Assembly (NCBI RefSeq): GCF_023155275.1
Contig: NZ_JALMUV010000025.1
Location: 1 to 64,000, forward strand
Direction of reading: 5' to 3'
From: Streptomyces rhizoryzae
Lineage (GTDB): Bacteria; Actinomycetota; Actinomycetes; Streptomycetales; Streptomycetaceae
DNA: 64,000 nucleotides
Position numbers and translations under genes: made by a program. Under the pieces are notes generated by a model. It saw only the letters and a list, made by a program, of their open reading frames with translations, was not told where the DNA came from and made no database searches. Numbering within the stretch: the first letter of the stretch is position 1; every line of letters begins with the position of its first letter. This document shows positions 30,355-37,946 of this stretch, piece by piece.

Positions 30355-32727
30355 TCAGCCGTTGCGCTTCCAGCGCGGCTTGTCCTCGCGGCGGCCGAAG
30401 CCGGACGCGCTGCCCGAGCCGCGGTGGTCGTCACGACGGCCGTAGGGGCGGTCGCCGCCGGAGCGGTAGCCGGAGGACGGGCGGCCGCCGGGGCGGTCGT
30501 CGCGGTTGAACGGGCGGTCGCCGCCACCGGAGCGGTAGCCGCCGGAGGAGCGCCCGCCGCGGTCGTCGCGGTTGAACGGACGGCTCGGGCGCTCACCGCG
30601 GTCGCGGTGGAAGCCGCCGCGGTCGTCCCGGCGGTCGAAGGAGCGGCCGCCGAAGCGGTCGTCCCGGCGGTCGCGGTCGCCGCCGCGGTCGCGGTCGCCA
30701 CCGCGGTCCCGGCCGAAGCCGCCCCGCTCGTCCCGGCCCTCGCCGCGCCGGTCGTCCCGACGGTCATCGCGACGGTCGAAGGAACGCCCGCCGAACCGGT
30801 CGCCACCGCGCTCACGGTCGCGGTCCCGGCCGAAGCCGCCCCGCTCCTCGCGCCGCTCGAAGGACCGGCCGCCCGAGCGCTCGTCCCGGCGGTCGCGGTC
30901 ACCACCGCGGTCGCGGCCGAAGCCGCCCCGCTCGTCCCGGCCCTCGCCCCGGCGGTCGTCCCGCCGCTCGAAGGAACGCCCGCCGAACCGGTCGCCACCG
31001 CGGTCACGGTCGCGGTCCCGGCCGGAACCGCCCCGCTCCTCGCGCCGCTCGAAGGACCGGCCGCCCGAGCGCTCGTCCCGGCGGTCGTCCCGCCGGTCGT
31101 ACCCGCGGCGCTCGCCCGGTCCGGCCTGGGCCGGCACGACGGCCTCGGCCGCCGCCGCCTCGGCCGCCTCCGCGGCCTCCTGGGCGGTGGCCGCCAGCGC
31201 CTCCGCCGGGTCCTCGCCGCGCTCGCGGGCGGCCCGGGCGGTCAGCCGGTCGGCCTCCTCGCGCAGTTCGGCGGCGCGGCGCTGGAGCCGCTCCAGCTCG
31301 CGGGCCAGGACGCTGACCTCGCGCTCGGCCTGCTTGGCGGTGTTGTTCGCCGACTCGGCCTGCACCTCGGTGAGCGAACGCGCACCGGTGATCCGGGCCA
31401 GGTCCTCGTCGAACGCGCCGGCGCCGCCGACGATGTGGCGCGAGGCGTCCACGCCCGCGTCCTCCATCAGGCGGAAGATCTGGCGGCGCTGGTGCGGCAG
31501 GGACAGCGACACCACGGTGCCCTCCCGGCCGGCGCGCGCGGTGCGGCCGGCGCGGTGCAGGTAGTCCTTGTGGTCGCCGGCCGGGTCCACGTTCAGGACC
31601 AGGTCGATGCCGTCCACGTGGATGCCGCGGGCGGCGACGTCGGTGGCGACCAGCGCGTTGAGGTAGCCGTCCTTGAAGTCGGCGAGCACCCGGGAGCGGG
31701 CGCCCTGGGTCATGCCGCCGTGCAGCGCGTCCGCCTTCACGCCCGCCTCGATCAGCTGCTCGGCGACCCGCTCGGCGCCCAGCTGGGTGCGGACGAAGAT
31801 GATGGTGCGGCCCTTGCGGGCGGCGATCGCGGCGGTGACCGGCGCCTTGTCCTTCGGCTTCACGACGAGGACGTGGTGGGTCATGGTCGTGACGTTGCCC
31901 TGGGCGCTGTCGACCTCGTGGCTGACCGGAGCGGTGAGGTAGCGCTTGACCAGGGTGGAGATCTCGTTCTCCATCGTGGCCGAGAACAGCATCCGCTGGC
32001 CGCCCTCGGGCACCTGGTCCAGCAGCTCGGTGACCTCGGGCAGGAAGCCCAGGTCGGACATCTGGTCGGCCTCGTCGAGAACGGCGACCCGGACGTCCTC
32101 CAGGGAGCAGGCGCCGCGGTTGATGATGTCCCGCAGGCGGCCCGGGGTGGCGACGAGGACGTCGACGCCGCGCTCCAGGGCGTAGATCTGGTTGCCCATG
32201 GACGTGCCGCCGCAGACGACCTTCATCTTCAGACCGAGGACGTCGCCGTACGGCTGGAGGGCGTCCGCGACCTGCATCGCCAGCTCGCGGGTCGGGGTGA
32301 GGATGACCGCGCGCGGCTTCTTCTTGTCGGTGTGGCCGCCGGCGAGGCGGGCCAGGGTCGGCAGACCGAAGGAGAGGGTCTTGCCGGAGCCGGTGCGGCC
32401 GCGGCCGAGGATGTCCTTGCCGGCCAGCGCGTCGGGGATGGTCGCCGCCTGGATGGGGAACGGGACGGTGACACCGTTCTGGGCGAGCTTGCGGACGACG
32501 CCCTCGGGCAGGCCGAGGTCCGCGAAGGTCACGGTCGCGGCGTCGTCGCCGCCGTCCTCGGCGCCCTGCTCGTCGGCCTCGACGGCCTCGGCAGCCTCAA
32601 CGGCTTCGACGGCCTCGACGGTCTCGGTGGTCTCCGCGGCCGCCGCCTCGGGGGCGTGCTGGTCGGCGGGGGCTGCGGTCTGCTCGTCGTGCGCGGGCAG
32701 GGCGGACTGTTCAGTGGAAACGGACAT
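30355..32727 (-). CDS. DEAD-box RNA helicase with RGG-like C-terminal tail
   Basis: The 790-residue protein has an acidic/Ala-rich N terminus (1-60), a Q motif (FADLGLPEGVVRKL, VPFPIQAATIP), and helicase motifs I (RTGSGKT), Ia (PTRELAM), TPGR, II (VLDEADQM), III (SAT) and VI (HRAGRTARAG). A coiled-coil-like segment follows (about 455-520), then about 230 residues of Arg/Asp/Gly repeats (units like DERGGFGRDRGGDRD), a typical RNA-binding, phase-separating tail. It should remodel RNA, probably in ribosome assembly or cold adaptation. ATG 32727 has GGAAGG twelve bases upstream. A 300-bp leader/promoter region separates it from plus-strand sequence beyond 32728. Confidence 0.93.
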   Translation of the reverse strand: MSVSTEQSALPAHDEQTAAPADQHAPEAAAAETTETVEAVEAVEAAEAVEADEQGAEDGGDDAATVTFADLGLPEGVVRKLAQNGVTVPFPIQAATIPDALAGKDILGRGRTGSGKTLSFGLPTLARLAGGHTDKKKPRAVILTPTRELAMQVADALQPYGDVLGLKMKVVCGGTSMGNQIYALERGVDVLVATPGRLRDIINRGACSLEDVRVAVLDEADQMSDLGFLPEVTELLDQVPEGGQRMLFSATMENEISTLVKRYLTAPVSHEVDSAQGNVTTMTHHVLVVKPKDKAPVTAAIAARKGRTIIFVRTQLGAERVAEQLIEAGVKADALHGGMTQGARSRVLADFKDGYLNALVATDVAARGIHVDGIDLVLNVDPAGDHKDYLHRAGRTARAGREGTVVSLSLPHQRRQIFRLMEDAGVDASRHIVGGAGAFDEDLARITGARSLTEVQAESANNTAKQAEREVSVLARELERLQRRAAELREEADRLTARAARERGEDPAEALAATAQEAAEAAEAAAAEAVVPAQAGPGERRGYDRRDDRRDERSGGRSFERREERGGSGRDRDRDRGGDRFGGRSFERRDDRRGEGRDERGGFGRDRGGDRDRRDERSGGRSFERREERGGFGRDRDRERGGDRFGGRSFDRRDDRRDDRRGEGRDERGGFGRDRGGDRDRGGDRDRRDDRFGGRSFDRRDDRGGFHRDRGERPSRPFNRDDRGGRSSGGYRSGGGDRPFNRDDRPGGRPSSGYRSGGDRPYGRRDDHRGSGSASGFGRREDKPRWKRNG
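30560..31120 (-). repeat. In-frame RGG/RD-rich repeats encoding the helicase tail
   Basis: Imperfect repeats of about 60-90 bp containing CGGTCGTCCCGGCGGTCG-like sequence, all in frame. Long internal identities make this segment prone to length change between strains. Confidence 0.75.
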
Positions 32728-33028
32728 GCGAAATGCGAAACCTTCCGGAGTCTCGGCACGCGCCCACAACTCCGTGTGATTTCACAAAGACCGCCTCTAT
32801 GCGGTCAGCCACGGCAAGGGAGAGAACGCGCCACACGGCGCGCTGTTGACAGGGCGCCGGGCAAATGGGATCAAACGATCTACCACCATACGCACCCAGC
32901 CCCCCGCAAGGCAAATGCCCTGCCGCCCTTCCCGCTGTGTTCGTCCTCACGCCACCGTACGGCCCCGGGCGACCGGCTCCCCCCACCGCCCGGGGCCCGG
33001 CCGCGTCACCGCCCGGGGCGCCGGCGGC
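32728..33028. other. Helicase leader and promoter region
   Basis: No gene. The minus-strand leader of the helicase contains hairpin-forming GCGCGCCGTGTGGCGCG at about 32833-32849 and a short GACCGCATAGAGGCGGTC stem-loop (32788-32805). A long structured 5' leader would fit temperature- or growth-controlled expression, but no known RNA element is recognised. Confidence 0.45.
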
Positions 33029-33958
33029 TCAGGCGTCCCACTCCGCCTGGGACGCCATCGGCGAGGAGAGGGCGGAGGACCCGGCCCCCGGGGCGGAGCC
33101 GTGTCCGGAGGACGCGGGGGGCACGGCGACCGACGCCTTCGGGACGAGCGGCGACGGGCCGGACGCGTGGACGCCGCCGCCCGCGGACGAGGGCGTGCCG
33201 GCCGGCGGGCTCGGCTCGGGGGTGGGCGCGCCGGGGCCCGGCCCACCGGTCGGCGACGGCGGGTGGGCGGGCCGGGACGGCGAGGGCTGCGCGGGCCCGG
33301 GGGTGCCCGCCTGGCCGCCGGTGCCGCCGTGGCCGGGCGGGGCGCCGGGTGCGGGCCCGGACGGCTTGGCCGGCCCGGGCGTGCCCGGTGCGGGCGGCGG
33401 CGCGGACTCGGGGGCCTGCGAGGCGCCGCCCCCGGCCTCCCGGTCGGCCTCGGTGCCGCGGCCGCCCGGGCGCGCGGGGCCGCCGTGGCCCAGCCGGTGC
33501 GGGCCGTCGCCCCGCCCGTCGGCGGTCAGCCCGCCGGGCCGGTGCGCCTTGCCCTTCTCGTCGCCCTGCCGGGCGGTGCTGCCGGACGGCTTCGGGGTGC
33601 CGGGGTCGCTGACGCTCATGCAGCCGGCCAGCGAGGCGGCCAGCGCGGAGACCGCCACCGCGGCGGCCGTCACCCGCGCCCTCGACCGGGCGGCCACCCC
33701 GGGCACGGCACCGGACGGCGCGGAGGGCGCCCGAGGCGCGGAGGAGGCTGACGAGGACGCGGACGACGGACCCGCGGGCGACCCACCGGCGGAAGCCCCG
33801 CCGGCAGCAGGCCCACCGGCAAAGGGCGCACCCGCAGGCGGCCCGTCCGCGCGCGGCCGCGCAACGGGCTGCCCGGCGGGCTGTTCGGCGGGCTGTTCGG
33901 CTGGCTGCTCAGCGGGCTGTTCGGCGGCGGGTGTCGGGCGAGGGGGCATCGGGCACAC
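33029..33958 (-). CDS. Pro/Gly-rich putative lipoprotein of unknown function
   Basis: The 309-residue protein has an N-terminal region with AEQPAEQP tandem repeats and Ala/Ser/Pro-rich stretches, a hydrophobic segment at about residues 83-102 (VTAAAVAVSALAASLAGC) ending in a lipobox-like LAGC, and a C-terminal half rich in Pro/Gly/Ser with no domain I recognise. If LAGC is processed, the first about 100 residues would be an unusually long cytoplasmic leader; otherwise it is a single-pass protein. GTG 33958 is chosen because GGAGG lies eight bases before it; ATG 33949 lies too far. It follows the metallopeptidase gene in the same direction. Confidence 0.65.
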   Translation of the reverse strand: MCPMPPRPTPAAEQPAEQPAEQPAEQPAGQPVARPRADGPPAGAPFAGGPAAGGASAGGSPAGPSSASSSASSAPRAPSAPSGAVPGVAARSRARVTAAAVAVSALAASLAGCMSVSDPGTPKPSGSTARQGDEKGKAHRPGGLTADGRGDGPHRLGHGGPARPGGRGTEADREAGGGASQAPESAPPPAPGTPGPAKPSGPAPGAPPGHGGTGGQAGTPGPAQPSPSRPAHPPSPTGGPGPGAPTPEPSPPAGTPSSAGGGVHASGPSPLVPKASVAVPPASSGHGSAPGAGSSALSSPMASQAEWDA

Positions 33959-34083
33959 GGGCGGGACCTCCGGATCCGGAGCGCAGGGACGGCGGCGTCG
34001 GACGCCCTGCCCAACTCCCGCCCCCGGCCCGAGGACACGCGGCCGCCGCCGCGCACCCGGTCCGGACGCCCTCGGTCTCGCCC

Positions 34084-34434
34084 TCAGCCGTAGCCGAGCG
34101 CGTGCAGCCGCGCGTCGTCGATGCCGAAGTGGTGGGCGATCTCGTGAACGACCGTCACCTCCGTCTCGGCGACCACGTCTTCCCTGGTGTCGCACATCCG
34201 CAGGGTCGGGCCCCGGTAGACGGTGATGCGGTCCGGGAGGACGCCCGCGTACCACTCGCCGCGCTCGGTGAGCGGGGTCCCCTCGTAGAGCCCGAGCAGC
34301 CCGGGGTCGCCGGCGGGGGGCTCGTCCTCGACGAAGACCGCCACGTTGTCCATGAGCCGGGTCAGTTCCGGTGGGATCCGGTCCAGCGCCTCGGCGACCA
34401 GTTCCTCGAACTCCTCGCGCGTCATCTCCAGCAC
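34084..34434 (-). CDS. Small zincin-like metallopeptidase (minigluzincin type)
   Basis: The 116-residue protein has the full family pattern: TREEFEELVAEALDRIPPELTRLMDNV at the N terminus and the HExxH zinc motif in VVHEIAHHFGID near residue 103. Members are single-domain metallopeptidases of unknown substrate, widespread in actinobacteria. GTG 34434 (MLEMTREE) is used; ATG 34425 is an alternative three codons on. It is divergent from the metallophosphoesterase gene, 128 bp away, and upstream of the putative lipoprotein. Confidence 0.88.
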   Translation of the reverse strand: MLEMTREEFEELVAEALDRIPPELTRLMDNVAVFVEDEPPAGDPGLLGLYEGTPLTERGEWYAGVLPDRITVYRGPTLRMCDTREDVVAETEVTVVHEIAHHFGIDDARLHALGYG

Positions 34435-34562
34435 GCCCCCATTGTCCGCCACCGGCCGGCGCGGCACGGCCTCCCCGGCCGTTCGGAGCGGCCCCCGGCG
34501 GGGCCGCAAGCGGAGTCCGGACGTCCCGCATAACGGCCGGGGCAGCCGGGCATACGGGACCA

Positions 34563-36203
34563 ATGGCCCGCGCAGCGCGCTCCCGGACATCGCCTCCCGA
34601 CCCGCCGGACCGCCCCGGCCCCCGTCTGCCGCGCCCCCGCCGCCCGAACCGCCGGACGGCCGCCCGGCGGCGGTCCGCCCCGGTCCCACGGCGGCCCGGC
34701 GGCCCGCGCCGTACGGATCCGGTCACCTCGCTCGCCCCGCCCGCGCGCCCGTACGCCCGGGCCCTGGGGCTGGCGGCCGTCAGCCTGCTCGGGGCCTGGC
34801 TGGGGCTGCTGGTGCTCGGTACGGTGCACGCCCCGGTCGGCCCGATGGACACCAGCATGGCGCTGCGGCCCTCGCTGGCCGGCGGCACCCGGATCACCGT
34901 GCCGCCGCTGGGCGACCTGGCGCTGGACAGCCACCGTGCCCCGGTCCGGCTCGACGTGGACGTCGACCGGCTGGACCCGGCCCGCTCGGCGGCGCTGGTC
35001 GACCACCCGGAGCGGTTCGCCGGGCTCCAGGCCCAGGTCACCCACGACGTGCTGCACGGCGCCGCGGGGCTGGTGGTGACCTCGTGCGCCGCGGCGGCCG
35101 GCGGCGCCACCGCGCTGGGCCTGGCCGTCTACCGCCGCCCGCGCCGCGCGCTGGCCGCCGGCGGGCTCGCGCTCGCCGTGCTCGCCGCTTCCGGGGCCGC
35201 CGCGTACGCCACCTGGAACCCCAAGTCCGTCCTGGAGCCGCGGTTCTCCGGACTGCTCGGCTCGGCCCCCTCGGTGGTCGGCACCGCGCGCAGCATCGTC
35301 AGCGAATTCGGCGTCTACCAGCAGGAGTTGGCGCGTCTGGTGACGAACGTGAGCAAGCTGTACGACACCGCCTCGACGCTGCCGGCCTACCGGCCGGACC
35401 CGTCCACCCTGCGGGTCCTGCACGTCTCCGACATCCACCTCAACCCGGCCGCCTGGCACCTCATCGCCTCCCTGGTGCGGCAGTACCGGATCGACGTGAT
35501 CATCGACACCGGCGACACCATGGACCACGGCTCGGCCGCCGAGAACCGCTTCCTCGACCCGGTCGCCACCCTGGGCGCGCCGTACGTCTGGGTGCGCGGC
35601 AACCACGACTCGCGCGGCACCCAGCGCGCGCTGGCCGGCCGCAAGCACGTCACGGTCCTCGACAGCGGGCACGTCACCCGGGTGGCCGGGGTGCGCATCG
35701 CGGGCGTCGGCGACCCGCAGTTCACCCCGGACCGCTCGGTGGCACCGGCCGGGGACGCGGCCGAACGGGCCGCCGGGGACCGGCTCGCGGAGGTGCTGCG
35801 CACCGAGCGGCTGGCCGGCACCCCGGTGGACATCGCGCTGGCCCACAACCCGGAGGCGGCGGCGCGGACCGACGGCCTGGTGCCGCTGGCGCTCGCGGGC
35901 CACCTGCACCACCGGGAGACCAGCACGCTGCCCCGGGGGACCCGGCTGATGATCGAGGGCTCCACCGGCGGCGGCGGGCTGCGCGCCGTCCAGGGCAAGG
36001 AGCCCGCGCCCGTCCAGGCGTCGGTGCTCTACCTGGACCGCGCCACCAAGCACCTCCAGGCGTGGGACGAGATCACGCTGGGCGGGCTGGGGCTCGCGCG
36101 GGCCGAGGTCAGCCGCCATCTGCCGCGGGAGAACCAGCCCGGCGGGCCCGGCGGCTCCCGGTCCCCGGGGCCTTCGGCGACACCGTCCGACCGGGCCGGG
36201 TAA
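34563..36203 (+). CDS. Membrane-associated metallophosphoesterase
   Basis: The 546-residue protein starts with a basic, Arg/Pro-rich tail, has two membrane regions (about 60-85: ALGLAAVSLLGAWLGLLVLG; and about 160-215), then a calcineurin-like phosphoesterase domain from about 275. The metal ligands are seen in VLHVSDIHLN (D-x-H), DTGDT (GD), VRGNHD (GNH-D), ALAHNPE and LAGHLHH (G-H-x-H). It would hydrolyse a phosphomonoester or diester at the membrane; the substrate is unknown. The start at ATG 34563 is the most likely of several; an upstream in-frame Met would overlap the divergent peptidase gene. The tRNA cluster follows. Confidence 0.88.
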   Translation: MARAARSRTSPPDPPDRPGPRLPRPRRPNRRTAARRRSAPVPRRPGGPRRTDPVTSLAPPARPYARALGLAAVSLLGAWLGLLVLGTVHAPVGPMDTSMALRPSLAGGTRITVPPLGDLALDSHRAPVRLDVDVDRLDPARSAALVDHPERFAGLQAQVTHDVLHGAAGLVVTSCAAAAGGATALGLAVYRRPRRALAAGGLALAVLAASGAAAYATWNPKSVLEPRFSGLLGSAPSVVGTARSIVSEFGVYQQELARLVTNVSKLYDTASTLPAYRPDPSTLRVLHVSDIHLNPAAWHLIASLVRQYRIDVIIDTGDTMDHGSAAENRFLDPVATLGAPYVWVRGNHDSRGTQRALAGRKHVTVLDSGHVTRVAGVRIAGVGDPQFTPDRSVAPAGDAAERAAGDRLAEVLRTERLAGTPVDIALAHNPEAAARTDGLVPLALAGHLHHRETSTLPRGTRLMIEGSTGGGGLRAVQGKEPAPVQASVLYLDRATKHLQAWDEITLGGLGLARAEVSRHLPRENQPGGPGGSRSPGPSATPSDRAG

Positions 36204-36286
36204 ACCGTTTTGGCGAACGGTCCTCCCATCCCATATGCTTCTCACGTCCCCGACGGGGCCGGTAACGGCGCCAAGGCGGGCCATCA

Positions 36287-36359
36287 GCCCTCATCGTCTA
36301 GTGGCCCAGGACGCCGCCCTTTCAAGGCGGTAGCACGGGTTCGAATCCCGTTGGGGGCA
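36287..36359 (+). tRNA. tRNA-Glu (anticodon TTC)
   Basis: A 73-nt cloverleaf: acceptor GCCCTCA paired with TGGGGGC, anticodon loop CTTTCAA with anticodon TTC, canonical GGTTCGAATCC T arm. First of three closely spaced tRNA genes probably transcribed together. Confidence 0.97.
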
Positions 36360-36405
36360 CGCACCACCGTGTGCGAGACTGGTGCACGCCACTCGCACAA
36401 TGCAA

Positions 36406-36480
36406 GGTCCTGTGGAGCAGTTTGGAGTGCTCGCCACCCTGTCAAGGTGGAGGCCGCGGGTTCAAATCCCGTCAGGACCG
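36406..36480 (+). tRNA. tRNA-Asp (anticodon GTC), copy 1
   Basis: A 75-nt cloverleaf: acceptor GGTCCTG/CAGGACC, anticodon loop CTGTCAA with anticodon GTC, T arm GGTTCAAATCC. It is identical to the copy at 42165 over the whole gene and a few flanking bases. Confidence 0.97.
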
Positions 36481-36484
36481 CTGC

Positions 36485-36558
36485 GGCTGGGTAGCTCAGT
36501 TGGTACGAGCGTCCGCCTGAAAAGCGGAAGGTCGCCGGTTCGACCCCGGCCCCAGCCA
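36485..36558 (+). tRNA. tRNA-Phe (anticodon GAA)
   Basis: A 74-nt cloverleaf: acceptor GGCTGGG/CCCAGCC, anticodon loop CTGAAAA with anticodon GAA, T arm GGTTCGACCCC. It lies four bases after tRNA-Asp and is followed by a strong terminator. Confidence 0.97.
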
Positions 36559-36569
36559 CACCCATTGGG

Positions 36570-36612
36570 AGAAGATCCCGGTTCGGAAACGGACTGGGAT
36601 CTTCTTCTTTTT
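36570..36612 (+). terminator. Intrinsic terminator of the Glu-Asp-Phe tRNA operon
   Basis: AGAAGATCCC (36570-36579) pairs perfectly with GGGATCTTCT (36596-36605) and is followed by TCTTTTT, a classic hairpin plus T-tract. Immediately after it a 20-bp unit (TTTTTCCGGCCTTCTTCTCC) is repeated twice. Confidence 0.92.
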
Positions 36613-36745
36613 CCGGCCTTCTTCTCCGGTTTTTCCGGCCTTCTTCTCCGGATGGGTCCGGGCCGGTGCCGGGGGCCGTTCCGCACCTGTCCGGACCTGG
36701 CCGACCGGCCCGGGCACCTCGGGGCACGCCGGGCCGGGCCGCGGG

Positions 36746-37816
36746 TCAGGGGGCGGCGTGGGCGGGGGCGGTGTCGCGGCCGCCGGGGTGGCGGTGGCGC
36801 CAGAACCAGAAGACCGCGCAGGAGACCAGCGACCAGCCGGCCAGCACCAGGAACGGGAAGGCGTGCTGGTGGCCCCGGAAGTAGACGGCGGTGTGCTGGG
36901 CGTTGACCGAGGCGCCCGGCGGCAGCCAGCGGCCGATCAGGCCGAGGACGGACGGGAGCAGCGGCCAGGAGACCGCACCGCCGGACGAGGGGTTGCCCAG
37001 GAGGACCATCAGGCCCCAGGTGGGGATCATGGCCCAGCGGCCGATCAGGGTGTTGAACATCGTGAAGACCATGCCGGACGTGAACATGGTCAGCGCGAGG
37101 ATCAGCCAGGACTCCACGAACGGCAGCCGCAGCGCGCCCAGCCACCAGTCGACCACCGCGCCGATCGCGAAACCGCCCAGCAGGGCGTAGGCGGCGGTGA
37201 AGGCGATCCGCTCGGCCGGGTTGAGGCCGCGGGCGTGCACGCTGAGCTGGATGGCGCCGACGAAGCCGATGATCACGGCCGCCAGGGAGATGTAGAACAG
37301 CGCCAGTCCGCGGGGGTCGCCGTGCTGGAGCGGTTTGACGTCCCGGACGGTGACGGGCACGCCGGTGGCCGGGCCGACCTTGGCGGCGGCCTCGGACAGA
37401 AGCTGGGCCACCGTCGCGCCCGACGCGCCGGAGACGTTCAGCTCCACGCCGCGGCCGCGGGTCCGCAGCACCGCGAACTCCCGCTGGTCGTCGACGGCCG
37501 CGCGGGCCTGCCCGTAGGTGGCGTAGCCGGTCAGCCGGAGGGAGGCGTTCAGGGCCTGCTCCATACCGCTGACGAACGCCTTCTGCTGCGGGGCGGCGGG
37601 GCCGGTGACCACGGCGGTGGGGATGTGCCGGGGGGTGGGGTTGGCCATGGTGTAGCTGTACGAGCCGGCGAAGAGGCCGGCCGCGGCGGCGAGGATGACC
37701 ACCAGGACCACGGCCGGGAGGAACGGCGAGGCCCGGAAGGCCGCCCAGCGTTCCGCCGCGGTCCGGGGCCGGCCGTGGGCGCCATGCGGGACGTTCTCCC
37801 CTTCATGATCGCGCAT
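36746..37816 (-). CDS. DUF3533-like / YhgE-type membrane protein
   Basis: The 356-residue protein has one membrane helix near residue 35-55 (FLPAVVLVVILAAAAGLFAGS), an extracytoplasmic domain to about 165, and five further helices (LALFYISLAAVIIGFVGAI, ALLGGFAIGAVVDWWLG, WLILALTMFTSGMVFTMF, MIPTWGLMVLLG, FPFLVLAGWSLVSCAVFW). This is the layout of ABC-2-like permeases of the YhgE/DUF3533 group, which often stand alone and may export lipids or proteins. ATG 37816 is used; a GTG nine bases earlier is possible. It is divergent from hrpA. Function inferred only from fold. Confidence 0.8.
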   Translation of the reverse strand: MRDHEGENVPHGAHGRPRTAAERWAAFRASPFLPAVVLVVILAAAAGLFAGSYSYTMANPTPRHIPTAVVTGPAAPQQKAFVSGMEQALNASLRLTGYATYGQARAAVDDQREFAVLRTRGRGVELNVSGASGATVAQLLSEAAAKVGPATGVPVTVRDVKPLQHGDPRGLALFYISLAAVIIGFVGAIQLSVHARGLNPAERIAFTAAYALLGGFAIGAVVDWWLGALRLPFVESWLILALTMFTSGMVFTMFNTLIGRWAMIPTWGLMVLLGNPSSGGAVSWPLLPSVLGLIGRWLPPGASVNAQHTAVYFRGHQHAFPFLVLAGWSLVSCAVFWFWRHRHPGGRDTAPAHAAP

Positions 37817-37946
37817 GCCCCCCACGCTAAGGCACCGATGTCCGACATACCGCCCGGGGCCGCAGCGGTCTGCCGCACCCGGGGGCCGGGGCCCGCCCGC
37901 AAATGGTTCGCCAGTCTTTTCCGCGAGGTGAGATCCTGGGGGACGT

